A stretch of 64,000 nt of DNA from Nodosilinea foveolarum (GTDB lineage: Bacteria > Cyanobacteriota > Cyanobacteriia > Phormidesmidales > Phormidesmidaceae): contig QBMC01000004.1 in the NCBI GenBank assembly GCA_003242035.1, positions 1 to 64,000 of the forward strand, given 5' to 3'. Positions 38,562 through 48,245 of the stretch are shown here, in pieces. Positions within the stretch are counted from its first letter, which is position 1, and every line of letters starts with the position of its first letter. Under the pieces are notes generated by a model, which saw nothing but the letters and a program-made list of their open reading frames with translations, was not told the origin of the DNA and did no database searches. Both the position numbers and the translations under genes were made by a program.

Positions 38562-39539
38562 CTAAAAGAAATCTCGCGGAGGGGGATTACGAGGCAACTG
38601 TTGAGCGCTGGGGTCGGGATGATCGGGTCTGTTTTTTTTAGGTGCATCAGCTAGCGTTGCGCCAGCGCCTTGAACAGCTATATTCAAGCTGCTAGGCACA
38701 TAGTTTTCTAGCAGACTAACAAGGAGAACCAGTAGCCCGAGCATGGCCGCAGAATAGAGGTCGCCGCCCCAGCTATCGTGCAGCCAAGCAAAGGCCGCGT
38801 CCATTTCTGAGCCGTGAAAGAAAGTCAGCGTGGCATTACGCACAATGTTTCCCACCACGCTAACGGCCAAAATGCCTACAAAGAAGAGCGCTGTTCTAAG
38901 CTTTGAGCGGTTGAGTCCTGTCCAGTAGGTCAGAATCAGGCCCATGTATAAACTGGTGAACAGCATTTTGAGTCCGGCGCAGTGAGGCGCAACCTCTACT
39001 AGCTGATTGCCGACTGAAAGATAGATACCGTCTACCTGCACGTCCATGTTTATTTGCAGCAAGATAAACCCGGCCACAGCAGCAATGAAGCCCTGTAGTG
39101 GCAGTATGTAGGGTTCCATTAAATACGGGAGCTGCGTGGGCGTAGAGAGCAGAACGAGTATCCAGGGAAAGACGCTGAGTTTGAACCCAGCCCAGCCTTT
39201 GAGCGACAGCAATAGGCCCGCTAGCAGCAGCGGCAGCGACAGGTTGATCATATCGACTAGGCTGCTGCTGTAAAAGGCGGCGGCGATCGCCAATAAAGGC
39301 AATCCTAGCCAGTGAATTTGATTGGGCAGAGCCTGCCAGCGCGATCGCTTTTCCCACACTAAGTAAGCCGCAAAAGGAATCCCTAGCAGTCCGTGGCTAA
39401 AGTACTCGTGCTGAATGCTGATGGATTTGTCTAGCCAGCCTTCTACCCAGTGCGCCAGCAGCGGCCCGTATAGCAGTGCAACTAGCCCCAGGGTGATCCA
39501 CTCTAAGGGGATTTGTGGTTTGGATTTGAAAGCTAGCAT
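38562..39539 (-). CDS. cyanoexosortase (transpeptidase-like sorting enzyme)
   Basis: A 325-residue polytopic membrane enzyme with about eight hydrophobic segments. The exosortase catalytic triad is visible: Cys187 in VEVAPHCAGLKML, Arg234 in GNIVRNATLTFFHG and His254 in FAWLHDSWGGD. Exosortases process PEP-CTERM proteins and couple them to exopolysaccharide biosynthesis. The neighbouring associated protein suggests the cyanoexosortase B type, though I cannot exclude type A. It ends with a charged Pro/Asp-rich tail. It follows the aminotransferase gene by 6 bases. Confidence 0.88.
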   Translation of the reverse strand: MLAFKSKPQIPLEWITLGLVALLYGPLLAHWVEGWLDKSISIQHEYFSHGLLGIPFAAYLVWEKRSRWQALPNQIHWLGLPLLAIAAAFYSSSLVDMINLSLPLLLAGLLLSLKGWAGFKLSVFPWILVLLSTPTQLPYLMEPYILPLQGFIAAVAGFILLQINMDVQVDGIYLSVGNQLVEVAPHCAGLKMLFTSLYMGLILTYWTGLNRSKLRTALFFVGILAVSVVGNIVRNATLTFFHGSEMDAAFAWLHDSWGGDLYSAAMLGLLVLLVSLLENYVPSSLNIAVQGAGATLADAPKKNRPDHPDPSAQQLPRNPPPRDFF

Positions 39540-39545
39540 CGTAGG

Positions 39546-40700
39546 TTAAACCGGAGAGGTTAAGGCAAAGTGAATAGCGGCCACGACGCGATCTACCTGC
39601 TCAAGGGTGAGACCGGGGTACATCGGTAAGGATAGAATTTCCTGGCTGAGGGCTTCTGAGTAGGGAAAGTTGCCCGGTTGATGCCCCAGAGAGCTGAAGG
39701 CGGGCTGAAGATGGCAAGGAATGGGGTAGTGAATGCCGGTCTGAATGGCTTGAGCATTCAGCGCTGTCTGTAGAAGATTGCGGTCTATCGGGCAGTCGGC
39801 AGTGACTTTGATGACATATAGGTGATAGACATGTCCTGTTCCGCTGACGTTTGTCATTGGGACGATGCCTTTTTGCGCGAGGGGGGCGATCGCTGCGTCG
39901 TAGTATTGGGCGAGCTGATTGCGGGCTTGGTTCCAGGCTTCCATGTGGGGCAGTTTGAGCTGGAGTACGCCTGCTTGTATCGTATCCAACCGGCTATTAA
40001 CACCGCCCGGATCGGTGTGGAAATATTTACGGGTGGCTCCGTAGTTGCGCAGCGATCGCACCGTTTGCGCCACCGCCTCCTGCGGCGTGACCAACATGCC
40101 GCCATCGCCTAGCCCGCCCAGGTTTTTGCTCGGATAAAAGCTAAAGCCAGCGGCCATGCCAATGCTCCCGGCACGATACCCTTCTCGCTGGGCCAGATGC
40201 GCCTGAGCCGCGTCTTCAAAAATAATCAGGTGGTGCCGCTTGGCTAACGCGATCAGCGCGGTTGGCGAAACCATTTGCCCGTAAAGATGCACCGGCACAA
40301 TCGCTTTAGTTCTAGGCGTGATGGCTCTTTCGGCGGCGTCTAAATCGATCAGCGCCGTCTGCGGGTCGCAATCGACCAAGATAGGCGTTGCGCCCGTTCT
40401 TACGATGCCAATAAGCGTGGCAATAAAGGTATTAGCTGGCAAAATAACTTCGTCGCCAGCGGTGATGCCACAGGCCCGTAAGCCCAGGGCGATCGCATCT
40501 GTTCCACAGCCGACCCCTACGCCATAATCGGTCTGACAAGCCGCTGCAAAGGCCGTCTCAAACTCAGTGACTTTCTGGCCAAGGACGCAGTCTCCTTTTT
40601 CCATCACAGCTTTTACCATCGCCAAAATATCCGCTTTGAGCGGGCGATGTTGCCAGGATAGGTCAACAAAGGGAATCAGTTCGAGCGAGGAAGAAGACAT
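39546..40700 (-). CDS. DegT/DnrJ/EryC1/StrS-family sugar aminotransferase
   Basis: A PLP enzyme of 384 residues that aminates a nucleotide-linked keto-sugar. GCGTDAIALGLRACGI, DEVILPANTFIATL, FEDAAQAHLA and FSFYPSKNLGGLGDGG (PLP-binding Lys192) are conserved. The NSRLDTIQAGVLQLKL and HYPIPCHLQPAF motifs are typical. It is the first gene of the minus-strand exosortase/export cluster, which suggests an aminosugar in the polymer. The specific sugar is unknown. Confidence 0.9.
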   Translation of the reverse strand: MSSSSLELIPFVDLSWQHRPLKADILAMVKAVMEKGDCVLGQKVTEFETAFAAACQTDYGVGVGCGTDAIALGLRACGITAGDEVILPANTFIATLIGIVRTGATPILVDCDPQTALIDLDAAERAITPRTKAIVPVHLYGQMVSPTALIALAKRHHLIIFEDAAQAHLAQREGYRAGSIGMAAGFSFYPSKNLGGLGDGGMLVTPQEAVAQTVRSLRNYGATRKYFHTDPGGVNSRLDTIQAGVLQLKLPHMEAWNQARNQLAQYYDAAIAPLAQKGIVPMTNVSGTGHVYHLYVIKVTADCPIDRNLLQTALNAQAIQTGIHYPIPCHLQPAFSSLGHQPGNFPYSEALSQEILSLPMYPGLTLEQVDRVVAAIHFALTSPV

Positions 40701-40991
40701 ATAAAAGAGATGTTATGAAGGGAAAAGCAAACGATAGATTGAGAGGTACGCTTAAGCCGCCGCTTTTAGTTTGTCTTCAGAGACAAGCCCTTAGATATGG
40801 CTATGTGCCAAAAGGGTAAACGCTCCGTAAAGCTTGCCTAAATTACTTCAACGAGTTTTGATTAGATAGCTCAAGGGTTCCCTTTTAGCGCTACATCGCG
40901 ACAGCCTGCTAAAAAAATAGGCACACATAGATGGCACTATCCAAAAGGCCGCTAAAAACTGCCGAAGACCCGAACCGAAGGCAACTGAACA

Positions 40992-41351
40992 ATGGATTTG
41001 AAGACAGCTTGCGATTTGATTGCGCAGCAGACGCTTCCTGAGCTGGAAACGCAGGATACTTTTTTAGGCCGGTTGCGCCAGGGTTTGCCCCCGATTCCAG
41101 GTCAGGTAACTTCGCTGCTGCTAGCGTTGAAGGTGATACAGGGCAGCTTGCAGGATGCTACGGCGCTGAATAAATCGCTGGCACAGTCTTTGTTTTTGGT
41201 GGCGTATGAGAGTCGTAATTTGTATGAAGTGGGTCGGGCCAATCGAGCCGACTGGCCGCCGCTGTTGGATGAGGATTTGGCTCGAATTGCGATCGCGGCC
41301 TACGCCATTTTTGCGGGGAAACCCCTTCAAAACAACGAAACGAAACGCTAA
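40992..41351 (+). CDS. conserved small cyanobacterial protein, unknown function
   Basis: A 119-residue mostly helical protein (LRQGLPPIPGQVTSLLLALK, LAQSLFLVAYESRNLYEVGR, WPPLLDEDLARIAIAAYAIF). There is no signal peptide or membrane segment. The PIPGQVTSLLLALK and PLLDEDL blocks look conserved, and I recall similar proteins across cyanobacteria, but the function is unknown. It is separated from the exosortase cluster by 291 bases of non-coding DNA and followed after 73 bases by a membrane-protein gene on the same strand. Confidence 0.7.
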   Translation: MDLKTACDLIAQQTLPELETQDTFLGRLRQGLPPIPGQVTSLLLALKVIQGSLQDATALNKSLAQSLFLVAYESRNLYEVGRANRADWPPLLDEDLARIAIAAYAIFAGKPLQNNETKR

Positions 41352-41424
41352 GAATAAGTAGCCAACACTCGCCCTTACGATTAGAGTACAAGGGGCAGTT
41401 TTACAGCCTGCTATAGAAAACACA

Positions 41425-42282
41425 ATGCCTCCCAAAGTTGCTCGTTCTAAATCGAATAGAAAGCCGAATAGAAGCCGTGCTGCCAAAAACAGTACTCAAG
41501 GTCTGCGACTTTGGATTGGGTTAGCGATTCTTTGTGGACTGGGGTTGGTGGCGTTTGTGCTGCTGCTAAGGCTATTGCTGCCTGTGCTGTTGTTAACTGG
41601 ACTGGTGGCACTGGGCTATTGGATCTGGCGAACGGTTCATCGGCAGCAGCAGCAGCAGCGTCGCCGTCAGACCCGGTTAAATACGCAGTTCTATCAGCTT
41701 CTAAAGCGTCAACAGGGGCGAATCAGCGCCTTGGACTTCGCGATGTTTACCCAAACGGATGGCATCGTCGCTCAAAACTATTTGAACGAGCAGGCGCAGG
41801 CATTTTCGACCTACTGCGAGACGACGATTCAGGGCGATATTATCTACGTTTTTAACCTGGCGGCGATTGATCAACCGACGCATCACGAAACGGCTCAGGC
41901 GGCTTGGGCTGAGCAGGCGCGATCGCAGCGGGCGCAAGTTGAAAGCACCCAGGCGGCTTTGATTAGCGCTCAGCAGATGCGATCGCTCCGGCAACCATCT
42001 CAGAAGAAAACGACTGAAAAACCAATCATTCCTTTACCAGCACCGCCCGATCAGTATCGTGATTTAAGAGCGGAGGTGCGATCGCCCATTGCGCCAAAAC
42101 TTCAGCCAAAACAAATCAAACCAGCGTCCCCAGCATCCACACCCACAGCTCCCATGCCAGCAGAATCTACAGGAGCGCAAAGGCGAAAATCTGCTCAACT
42201 GCCGCTATCCAAATCTCATAGACGAACGCTTCGCAACGATCAAGCCGTGGTGACGATAGACGTTAGCGCCGTCCGTAGCTAG
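41425..42282 (+). CDS. membrane protein with basic N-terminus, unknown function
   Basis: A 285-residue protein. A strongly basic N-terminus (KVARSKSNRKPNRSRAAK) precedes two adjacent hydrophobic segments (about residues 30-70) and a Gln/Arg-rich stretch (HRQQQQQRRRQTRLN). A soluble helical domain follows (QFYQLLKRQQGRISALDFAM, NYLNEQAQAFSTYCETT), then a Pro/Ala/Lys-rich low-complexity tail. I do not recognise the family. Its central domain resembles a small winged-helix-like module, which is weak inference. Confidence 0.6.
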   Translation: MPPKVARSKSNRKPNRSRAAKNSTQGLRLWIGLAILCGLGLVAFVLLLRLLLPVLLLTGLVALGYWIWRTVHRQQQQQRRRQTRLNTQFYQLLKRQQGRISALDFAMFTQTDGIVAQNYLNEQAQAFSTYCETTIQGDIIYVFNLAAIDQPTHHETAQAAWAEQARSQRAQVESTQAALISAQQMRSLRQPSQKKTTEKPIIPLPAPPDQYRDLRAEVRSPIAPKLQPKQIKPASPASTPTAPMPAESTGAQRRKSAQLPLSKSHRRTLRNDQAVVTIDVSAVRS

Positions 42283-42425
42283 ACCGTCTGATTTTGCTGA
42301 TTATTTAGCTAACCGGCTGAAAAAAGCTTTGACAAAGCGACCTTTGTTCTTGAGCATAGGAAAGGTTTGACACAAACCAGACGCATTTATTCAATCTAGA
42401 CGCAATTTTTAGGAGCGCATTCCCT

Positions 42426-42875
42426 GTGGAAAGAAGTTTTATTATGATCAAGCCCGACGGCGTACAGCGGGGACTAGTTGGCAACATCATCAGCCGGTTT
42501 GAGACCAAGGGGTTCACGCTAGTAGGGCTAAAGCAAATGTCGGTCTCGCGCGATTTGGCCGAAGCGCACTACGCCGTCCATAAAGAGCGTCCTTTCTTCA
42601 AAGGCTTGGTGGATTACATTATCTCTGCACCCGTGGTGGCGATGGTCTGGGAAGGCGATGGCGTGATTGCCTCAGCGCGGAAGATTATTGGCGCAACCAA
42701 TCCACTAGAGGCTGAACCCGGCACGATTCGCGGCGATTTGGGCATCACGATTGGTCGCAACATTATTCACGGTTCCGACGCACCTGAGACCGCTAAAGAT
42801 GAGATCGAGCTGTGGTTTGGCGACGGTGGCCTTTGCGACTGGGAACCCACTATGAAGCAGTGGCTGTACGAGTAG
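42426..42875 (+). CDS. ndk: nucleoside diphosphate kinase
   Basis: Transfers the gamma phosphate between nucleoside triphosphates and diphosphates through a phosphohistidine. It has 149 residues. The start is GTG at 42426 because the family N-terminus [19 protein letters not shown] begins there; the ATG at 42444 would remove the first strand. The active-site histidine is in [18 protein letters not shown] near residue 116. It stands alone between the unknown membrane-protein gene and a histidine-kinase gene. Confidence 0.97.
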   Translation: MERSFIMIKPDGVQRGLVGNIISRFETKGFTLVGLKQMSVSRDLAEAHYAVHKERPFFKGLVDYIISAPVVAMVWEGDGVIASARKIIGATNPLEAEPGTIRGDLGITIGRNIIHGSDAPETAKDEIELWFGDGGLCDWEPTMKQWLYE

Positions 42876-42905
42876 CTTCGTTCAAGTTCATCAAATTTCA
42901 TGCTG

Positions 42906-42942
42906 AAGCCGCTCGATTCTTAGATGAATCGGACGGCTTTAA
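42906..42942 (+). terminator. ndk terminator hairpin
   Basis: AAGCCG (42906-42911) pairs with CGGCTT (42934-42939) and GATTC with GAATC inside, separated by a three-base internal loop with partial pairing. It ends in TTTAACTGTT. It lies about 30 bases after the ndk stop. Confidence 0.55.
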
Positions 42943-43085
42943 CTGTTAATAAGAAAGACCTTTGATGCAAGCGTTTGTGGCACAACTGTCAATTGTGTTT
43001 ATGCCTAAGGGTAGTGGCTAAAACCTGACTTAACTGATAGTTTCGTAGCGGCACTTTCTCAGTCTAATATTTTCGTGCAAAGCTC

Positions 43086-46000
43086 ATGTCTGCTCCAATT
43101 CATCGCGCCGTTCTGATTGTGGAAGGCAGCTTAGAAAATCGCGAGCTATATCGACGGTACTTACTGAGCGATACTCCGCAGGAGTGGCCTTGCCATCGCA
43201 CATACGACTACAAAATTACAGCAGCCAGCTCGGGCGTAGAAGGATTGAAGTTATGGCAACAGAACCCGCCAGATGTGCTGCTGCTCGATTGCGATCTGCC
43301 CGATCTTGAGGGGTCAGCATTCATTGCGGCCTTGCCAGAACAGCAGCCACCCTTGCCTATTGTGATGATGGCGGATATAGGACGCGACGCGATCGCCCTC
43401 CAATCCATTCAAGCAGGCGCACAGGATTATCTGATTAAGGAACACCTGACGCCAGAACGGTTGCAGCTCACGCTGAATCGGGTCATGCAAATAACTGAGC
43501 TAGAAGCCGAACTGCACAGCCAGACAGAAAAATGTTGGTTGGATCAAAAACAATCGGCTGGCGCATTGCAAGAGAGCGAGATGCGCTTTCGTCAGCTAGC
43601 GGAAAATATTAATGCCGTTTTGTGGATTAGAGAAGAACCGGAGGGCCGGGTTTATTACGTTAGCGCTGCCTACGAGCGTCTGTGGGGATGGTCGCCGCGA
43701 GAGCTATATGAAGATGGCTCACTTTGGATAACGCATATTCATCCTGATGATCGCGATAGGGCAGTGCAATCTTTTCGGTGCAAAGCCGCCGCTGGTCAAT
43801 TTGATGAAGAGTACCGCATTGTTTTAGATGATGGCACAGTTCGTTGGGTGCGCGATCGCTGCGTCCCAGTGCGAGATGAAGCTGGACAGATCTATAGATT
43901 TACCGGCATTGCTGAAGATATTACCGAGCGGGTGGAAGCAAGAGCAGCCTTACAGCAAAGCGAGGAGTTTAAGAACCGCGTTTTAGAAAGCAGCAGTGAC
44001 TGCATTAAAGTCCTTGATCTGGACGCCAGACTTTTGTATATGAACGCGGGGGGCATGTGTCGGTTGGAAATTGACGACCTGGCTCCCTACTTAAATTCCG
44101 ATTGGCTGGGGTCGTGGCAAGGCGACTATCGACCGGCAGCAGAGGCGGCCTTTGTAGCGGCAAAAGCTGGCGAAGTGGGCAGATTTCGAGGCTTTTATCC
44201 GACGGTTAAAGGCAAGCCTAAGTGGTGGGATGTGGTGCTCTCGCCGATTCGCGATCGCACTGGGCAAGTCACACAAGTTTTATCGACTTCGCGAGATGTG
44301 AGCGATCGCAAGCAGGCCCAGCTCGATTTGCAAGCGCAAACGAAGCTACTACAAGTTATTATCGGCAGCATTGGCGATGGGTTAGTAGCGGTCAATCAGC
44401 AGGGAGAATTTACTCTTTTCAACGAAGCGGCTCAGCGGATGTTCGGGCCACTCTCGAACGACGAATCGCATCAGGACTGGTCAAAAATTTACGGATTGTT
44501 TTTACCCGACCAGCAGACGCTTTTTCCGAGCGAACGGCTACCTTTATTCAGAGCGATGCAGGGAGACGCGGTCACTGAGGAGATTTTTGTTCGGCGTCAC
44601 TCTCATAGCGAAGGGCGATGGATTAGTATTAGCGGCTATCCGTTAGTAGATGAAGACCATGAAGTGAATGGCGGCATTATCGTTTGCCAGGATATTACGC
44701 AACGCAAGCGCACCGAGGAAGAGCTGCAACAGAAGAATGCCATTTTAGATACGATCAATCAATCTGCGCCTACTCCGATTTTTGTTAAAGATCGGCGAGG
44801 CCGGATGATTTATGCCAATCCAGCTACGCTATCTGTTTTGGGTAAACCGGCTGCTGAGGTAATCGGGCGTTACGATAGCGACTTTTACCCGGCGCTCGAA
44901 GAGGCTGCTAGGGTAATTGAAAACGACCAGCGCATCATGGCTTCGGGGCAGACCGAGGTAGTGGAGGAATCTCCAGATGGCATTCGAACTTTTTTGGGAA
45001 CCAAAACCCCTTACCGCAATCAAGCGGGAGAGGTGATTGGGCTGATTAGCATCTCGAATGACATTACCGAGCGGGTGCAAATTGAGTGCGATCGCGAACG
45101 TATTTTGCAGCAGAAACAGGCCGCTCTTGCAGAGTCGGAGCGCGTTAACCGCATTAAAGATGAGTTTTTGGCGGTGCTTTCTCACGAGCTGCGATCGCCT
45201 CTAAACCCGATTTTGGGCTGGGCAAAACTGCTACAAACTCGCCAACTCGACGAAACCAAAACCCGCACCGGCTTAGAAACCATCGAGCGTAATGCCAAAG
45301 CGCAATGTCAGCTCATTGACGATTTGCTTGATATGGCGCGCGTCCTGCGTGGCAAACTGACCCTCAATACCCTCCCGGTCGATTTGTCAGCGGCGGTTGA
45401 AGGCGCAATTGATACGGTGCAGACAGCCGCCGCCGCCAAGTCCATCCAAATCCATACGGCGATTTCTGAGGTGGGACAAGTCTCAGGCGATGCCGTTCGG
45501 CTCCAGCAAATCGTTTGGAACTTACTGACTAACGCCGTTAAATTTACACCCAGCGGCGGGCGCGTCGAGGTTGCCTTAACGCAAGCCAACGGCTTCGCTC
45601 AAATTAGCGTCACAGACACTGGCAAAGGCATTAGCCCAAGCTTTTTACCTCATATTTTTGAGTCATTCCGCCAGCAAGACGCTTCGATCACTCGTCAACA
45701 TGGCGGGCTAGGGCTGGGAATGGCGATTGTTTACCAACTGGTTGAGGCTCACGGCGGCACCATTACCGCCAAAAGTTTAGGCGAGGACAAAGGATCTACG
45801 TTTACCGTCAGGCTGCCTTTGCTGCACAGCTCCTCACCGGCTGAACTAGCCAATCCGCTGACCGCACAGCCGCTAGATCTCGCTGGCATCCGAGCGCTCA
45901 TTATCGACAACGAACCCGATAGCCTCGAACTGCTCTTGATTGTATTGACTCAGGCTGGCGCTGAGGTTTTTACGGCTACCTCTGCGGCTGAATTTATGGC

Positions 46001-46253
46001 GGCTATCGACTCATTTCAGCCGGCTGTGATGGTGAGCGATGTAGGTATGCCAGGAATTGATGGCTATACGTTAATTCAGCAGGTGCGAGCATTATCTTCA
46101 GATCGGGGTAGGCGAGTTCCGGCGATCGCGCTAACGGCCTACGCAAGCGAAGCCGACCGGCAGCAGGCGATTTTAGCAGGCTTTGATAAACACGTGGCCA
46201 AGCCTATAGAACCCGAGCAATTGATAGCGGCGATCGCAGACTTATTGAATTAG
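43086..46253 (+). CDS. hybrid sensor histidine kinase: REC-PAS(4)-HisKA-HATPase-REC
   Basis: A 1055-residue protein without a membrane segment. An N-terminal receiver (about residues 6-135) has the phosphoacceptor region VLLLDCDLPD and the conserved lysine in DYLIKEH. Four PAS/PAC units follow (about 165-285, 290-405, 415-545, 550-665), each ending in DITERV-, DVSDRK- or DITQRK-like PAC motifs. HisKA has the phosphorylated histidine near residue 699 in LSHELRSPLNPILGWAK. The HATPase has LLTNAVKFTPSGG and GLGLGMAIV. A C-terminal receiver (about 932-1050) has VSDVGMPGIDG. The input is unknown, with no partner regulator adjacent. It could feed a phosphorelay. Confidence 0.93.
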   Translation: MSAPIHRAVLIVEGSLENRELYRRYLLSDTPQEWPCHRTYDYKITAASSGVEGLKLWQQNPPDVLLLDCDLPDLEGSAFIAALPEQQPPLPIVMMADIGRDAIALQSIQAGAQDYLIKEHLTPERLQLTLNRVMQITELEAELHSQTEKCWLDQKQSAGALQESEMRFRQLAENINAVLWIREEPEGRVYYVSAAYERLWGWSPRELYEDGSLWITHIHPDDRDRAVQSFRCKAAAGQFDEEYRIVLDDGTVRWVRDRCVPVRDEAGQIYRFTGIAEDITERVEARAALQQSEEFKNRVLESSSDCIKVLDLDARLLYMNAGGMCRLEIDDLAPYLNSDWLGSWQGDYRPAAEAAFVAAKAGEVGRFRGFYPTVKGKPKWWDVVLSPIRDRTGQVTQVLSTSRDVSDRKQAQLDLQAQTKLLQVIIGSIGDGLVAVNQQGEFTLFNEAAQRMFGPLSNDESHQDWSKIYGLFLPDQQTLFPSERLPLFRAMQGDAVTEEIFVRRHSHSEGRWISISGYPLVDEDHEVNGGIIVCQDITQRKRTEEELQQKNAILDTINQSAPTPIFVKDRRGRMIYANPATLSVLGKPAAEVIGRYDSDFYPALEEAARVIENDQRIMASGQTEVVEESPDGIRTFLGTKTPYRNQAGEVIGLISISNDITERVQIECDRERILQQKQAALAESERVNRIKDEFLAVLSHELRSPLNPILGWAKLLQTRQLDETKTRTGLETIERNAKAQCQLIDDLLDMARVLRGKLTLNTLPVDLSAAVEGAIDTVQTAAAAKSIQIHTAISEVGQVSGDAVRLQQIVWNLLTNAVKFTPSGGRVEVALTQANGFAQISVTDTGKGISPSFLPHIFESFRQQDASITRQHGGLGLGMAIVYQLVEAHGGTITAKSLGEDKGSTFTVRLPLLHSSSPAELANPLTAQPLDLAGIRALIIDNEPDSLELLLIVLTQAGAEVFTATSAAEFMAAIDSFQPAVMVSDVGMPGIDGYTLIQQVRALSSDRGRRVPAIALTAYASEADRQQAILAGFDKHVAKPIEPEQLIAAIADLLN

Positions 46254-46267
46254 CCATCAGTTGCTCC

Positions 46268-46468
46268 CTACAAATCCATGTTGGCGCGCGCGTCTTTGAC
46301 CGCTGCCATAAAGGAAAGCACAGTCGCTGGAATGCTAATGGCCAGCGTTACGGCAGTTGGCACGGTGCCCCAGTTGGGATCGCCAGAAGATAGCTCGAAC
46401 ATAGAGCCGACAGCAGAGATCGCAGCTAGACAGGCTATTCCTAGATAGGCACCACTTTTTGGGGTCAC
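46268..46468 (-). CDS. small two-helix membrane protein
   Basis: A 66-residue protein with two hydrophobic segments (GAYLGIACLAAISAVGSMF and TAVTLAISIPATVLSFMAAV) joined by SSGDPNWGT, and a short charged C-terminus (KDARANMDL). The pattern is convincing for a real protein. I do not know the family. It lies 45 bases downstream of def on the same strand and is convergent with the histidine kinase. Confidence 0.65.
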   Translation of the reverse strand: MTPKSGAYLGIACLAAISAVGSMFELSSGDPNWGTVPTAVTLAISIPATVLSFMAAVKDARANMDL

Positions 46469-46513
46469 TGAATTTTCTCCGGGGTTGAGGACTGCTGTAT
46501 CTAGCTTATCGGG

Positions 46514-47077
46514 CTAGCTTACTTTCTTGACATCTTTGAATTCGAATCCGTGCTTTTTGAGTTCTTGGTTAAGGGCGATCGCATTCTCCACCCTATCCAC
46601 AAACATCACGCCGCTGAGGTGATCCATTTCATGCTGAATGACGCGGGCGACTAAATCATCTACTTTCAGCTTGCGAGGCTTACCGGCCTCGTCTTTAAAG
46701 CTCACTTCAATCGCCGTCGGACGGACAACATCTAGATAAACACCTGGAATACTCAGACAGCCTTCTTGTCCAGTAACCAGCTCGTCGCTGTAGCTAACGA
46801 TCTTAGGATTTACCAGTACCAGCGGTGGCGCAGCCGAATTTTCCGGGTCAGCGTCTACCACTAAAAGCTGTTTGTTCATGCCGACTTGGGGCGCAGCTAA
46901 GCCAATACCATCTTCGCTGTACATGGTCTGCAACATTTGGCGCACCAGTTCGCGCAGGCTATCGTCTACCTTGGCGATCCGTTTGGCTGGCTGACGAAGA
47001 ACGCGATCGCCCAAATAATGAATCGACAGGGGCGGATTCTTCAGCTTTTTCTTTTCAACTTCAATGACAGCGGTCAT
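46514..47077 (-). CDS. def: peptide deformylase
   Basis: Removes the formyl group from nascent N-terminal methionine. It has 187 residues. The three metal-binding motifs are GIGLAAPQVG, EGCLSIPG (Cys ligand) and VIQHEMDHLSGVMFVDR (two His ligands and catalytic Glu). A Lys-rich N-terminus (VEKKKLKNPP) and C-terminus flank the domain. Cyanobacterial deformylases also act on the D1 protein and other photosystem subunits. Confidence 0.96.
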   Translation of the reverse strand: MTAVIEVEKKKLKNPPLSIHYLGDRVLRQPAKRIAKVDDSLRELVRQMLQTMYSEDGIGLAAPQVGMNKQLLVVDADPENSAAPPLVLVNPKIVSYSDELVTGQEGCLSIPGVYLDVVRPTAIEVSFKDEAGKPRKLKVDDLVARVIQHEMDHLSGVMFVDRVENAIALNQELKKHGFEFKDVKKVS

Positions 47078-47325
47078 AGGTGCTCGGAGGAACTAAACGT
47101 TACGAATGAAGGGTTATTTTTATTGTAACAACTCACATTCACTTCGAGTTGATGACCTGGCGGAATACCCGAAGAAACCTATGCAGAAAAGACCGAACCC
47201 GTGCCTAATAGCATCCGTTTTGATATCAACATCCCTTGATACGGGAAAGCTAACAAAGTAAACGGCTCAGCCTGGTATCAGATAGTAGGTAAAGGCGAGC
47301 AGCTACGGAGTTTGACGGCATTCTT

Positions 47326-48234
47326 GTGCTGATGAAATCGCTAACGAAAACGGACTATTTACTGCGCGAAACCCTGCGCGGACTGCGACGCGGCGGCTGG
47401 ATGAACTGGGCAGCGATTAGCACGATGACGGTGCTGCTGTTTTTGTTTGGCGTAAGTTTACAAGCGAGCTGGCAGGTCGAGGGACTGCTCAATCAGTTTG
47501 GATCTCAGCTCGTGATTTCGACTTATTTAGAAAGCGGTGTCGATGCCAGCAGCCTAAGCGGACAGGTGAGCAAGCTTCCCGGCGTTGTGAATGTAGAAGC
47601 CGTGAGTAAAGAGCAGGCTTGGGCTGAGCTAACAGCAGATTTAGGGTTATCGGATGTGTCGAACGCGTCAGCGCAGTTGAAAGGTAATCCGTTAGTGGAT
47701 GAGCTAAAGGTAAAAGCACGGGATGCTCAGGAGGTGCCGCAGCTAGCGGAAACACTAAAAAATATGAGCGGGGTGAATGATGTGCTCTACGTTAGCGAGG
47801 TGATTCAGCAGCTTAGAGAACTCAACCAGGGCTTACGCTGGGTGAGCATGACGGTAGTGAGTTTGCTGAGCCTGACGGCGGTTTCGGTGGTAACGACGAC
47901 CATTCGATTGATTGCGATCGCCCGTCGTCACGAAATAGAAGTTATGCAGCTCGTAGGCGCTACTCGCAACTGGATTTATCTGCCCTTTCTGATTCAGGGA
48001 GCCGCCTTTGGCATCGTCGGGGCTAGCGGCTCCTGGGGACTGCTGCTGCTAGCACAAAAGGCGCTCAAGTCCATCGCGGCTAGCCAACAACCCGCCTTTA
48101 TAGAATTTCTAGTTAACGGACTTCAGCTCACGCCCCGTCAGGGGATCTTGCTGCCGCTAGCACTTGTTGTCTTAGGCACTGGTATTGGACTGGTAGGCAG
48201 CGTTTTAGCCGTGAAAAAAGTTGCCGCTGCGTAG
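47326..48234 (+). CDS. ftsX: FtsX-family ABC transporter-like permease
   Basis: A 302-residue permease, the partner of the ATPase FtsE, which transmits cytoplasmic signals to periplasmic cell-wall hydrolases during division. The frame opens at GTG 47326, and ATG at 47332 (MKSLTKTDYLLRETLRGLRR) is the likelier start. Four membrane segments are visible: the first at WAAISTMTVLLFLFGVSLQA, then a periplasmic ECD of about 110 residues, then three C-terminal segments around VVSLLSLTAVSVVTTTIRLI, FGIVGASGSWGLLLLA and LLPLALVVLGTGIGLVGSVL. EVMQLVGATRNWI is the conserved cytoplasmic coupling segment. ftsE is not adjacent. Confidence 0.93.
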   Translation: MLMKSLTKTDYLLRETLRGLRRGGWMNWAAISTMTVLLFLFGVSLQASWQVEGLLNQFGSQLVISTYLESGVDASSLSGQVSKLPGVVNVEAVSKEQAWAELTADLGLSDVSNASAQLKGNPLVDELKVKARDAQEVPQLAETLKNMSGVNDVLYVSEVIQQLRELNQGLRWVSMTVVSLLSLTAVSVVTTTIRLIAIARRHEIEVMQLVGATRNWIYLPFLIQGAAFGIVGASGSWGLLLLAQKALKSIAASQQPAFIEFLVNGLQLTPRQGILLPLALVVLGTGIGLVGSVLAVKKVAAA

Positions 48235-48245
48235 ATCTGTAGAAG

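Noticed and set aside
40701-40991. Possible 34-codon ORF starting MKGKANDRLRG between the aminotransferase and the next gene
   Set aside because: No ribosome site, no hydrophobic segment and no conserved pattern. It is probably leader DNA.
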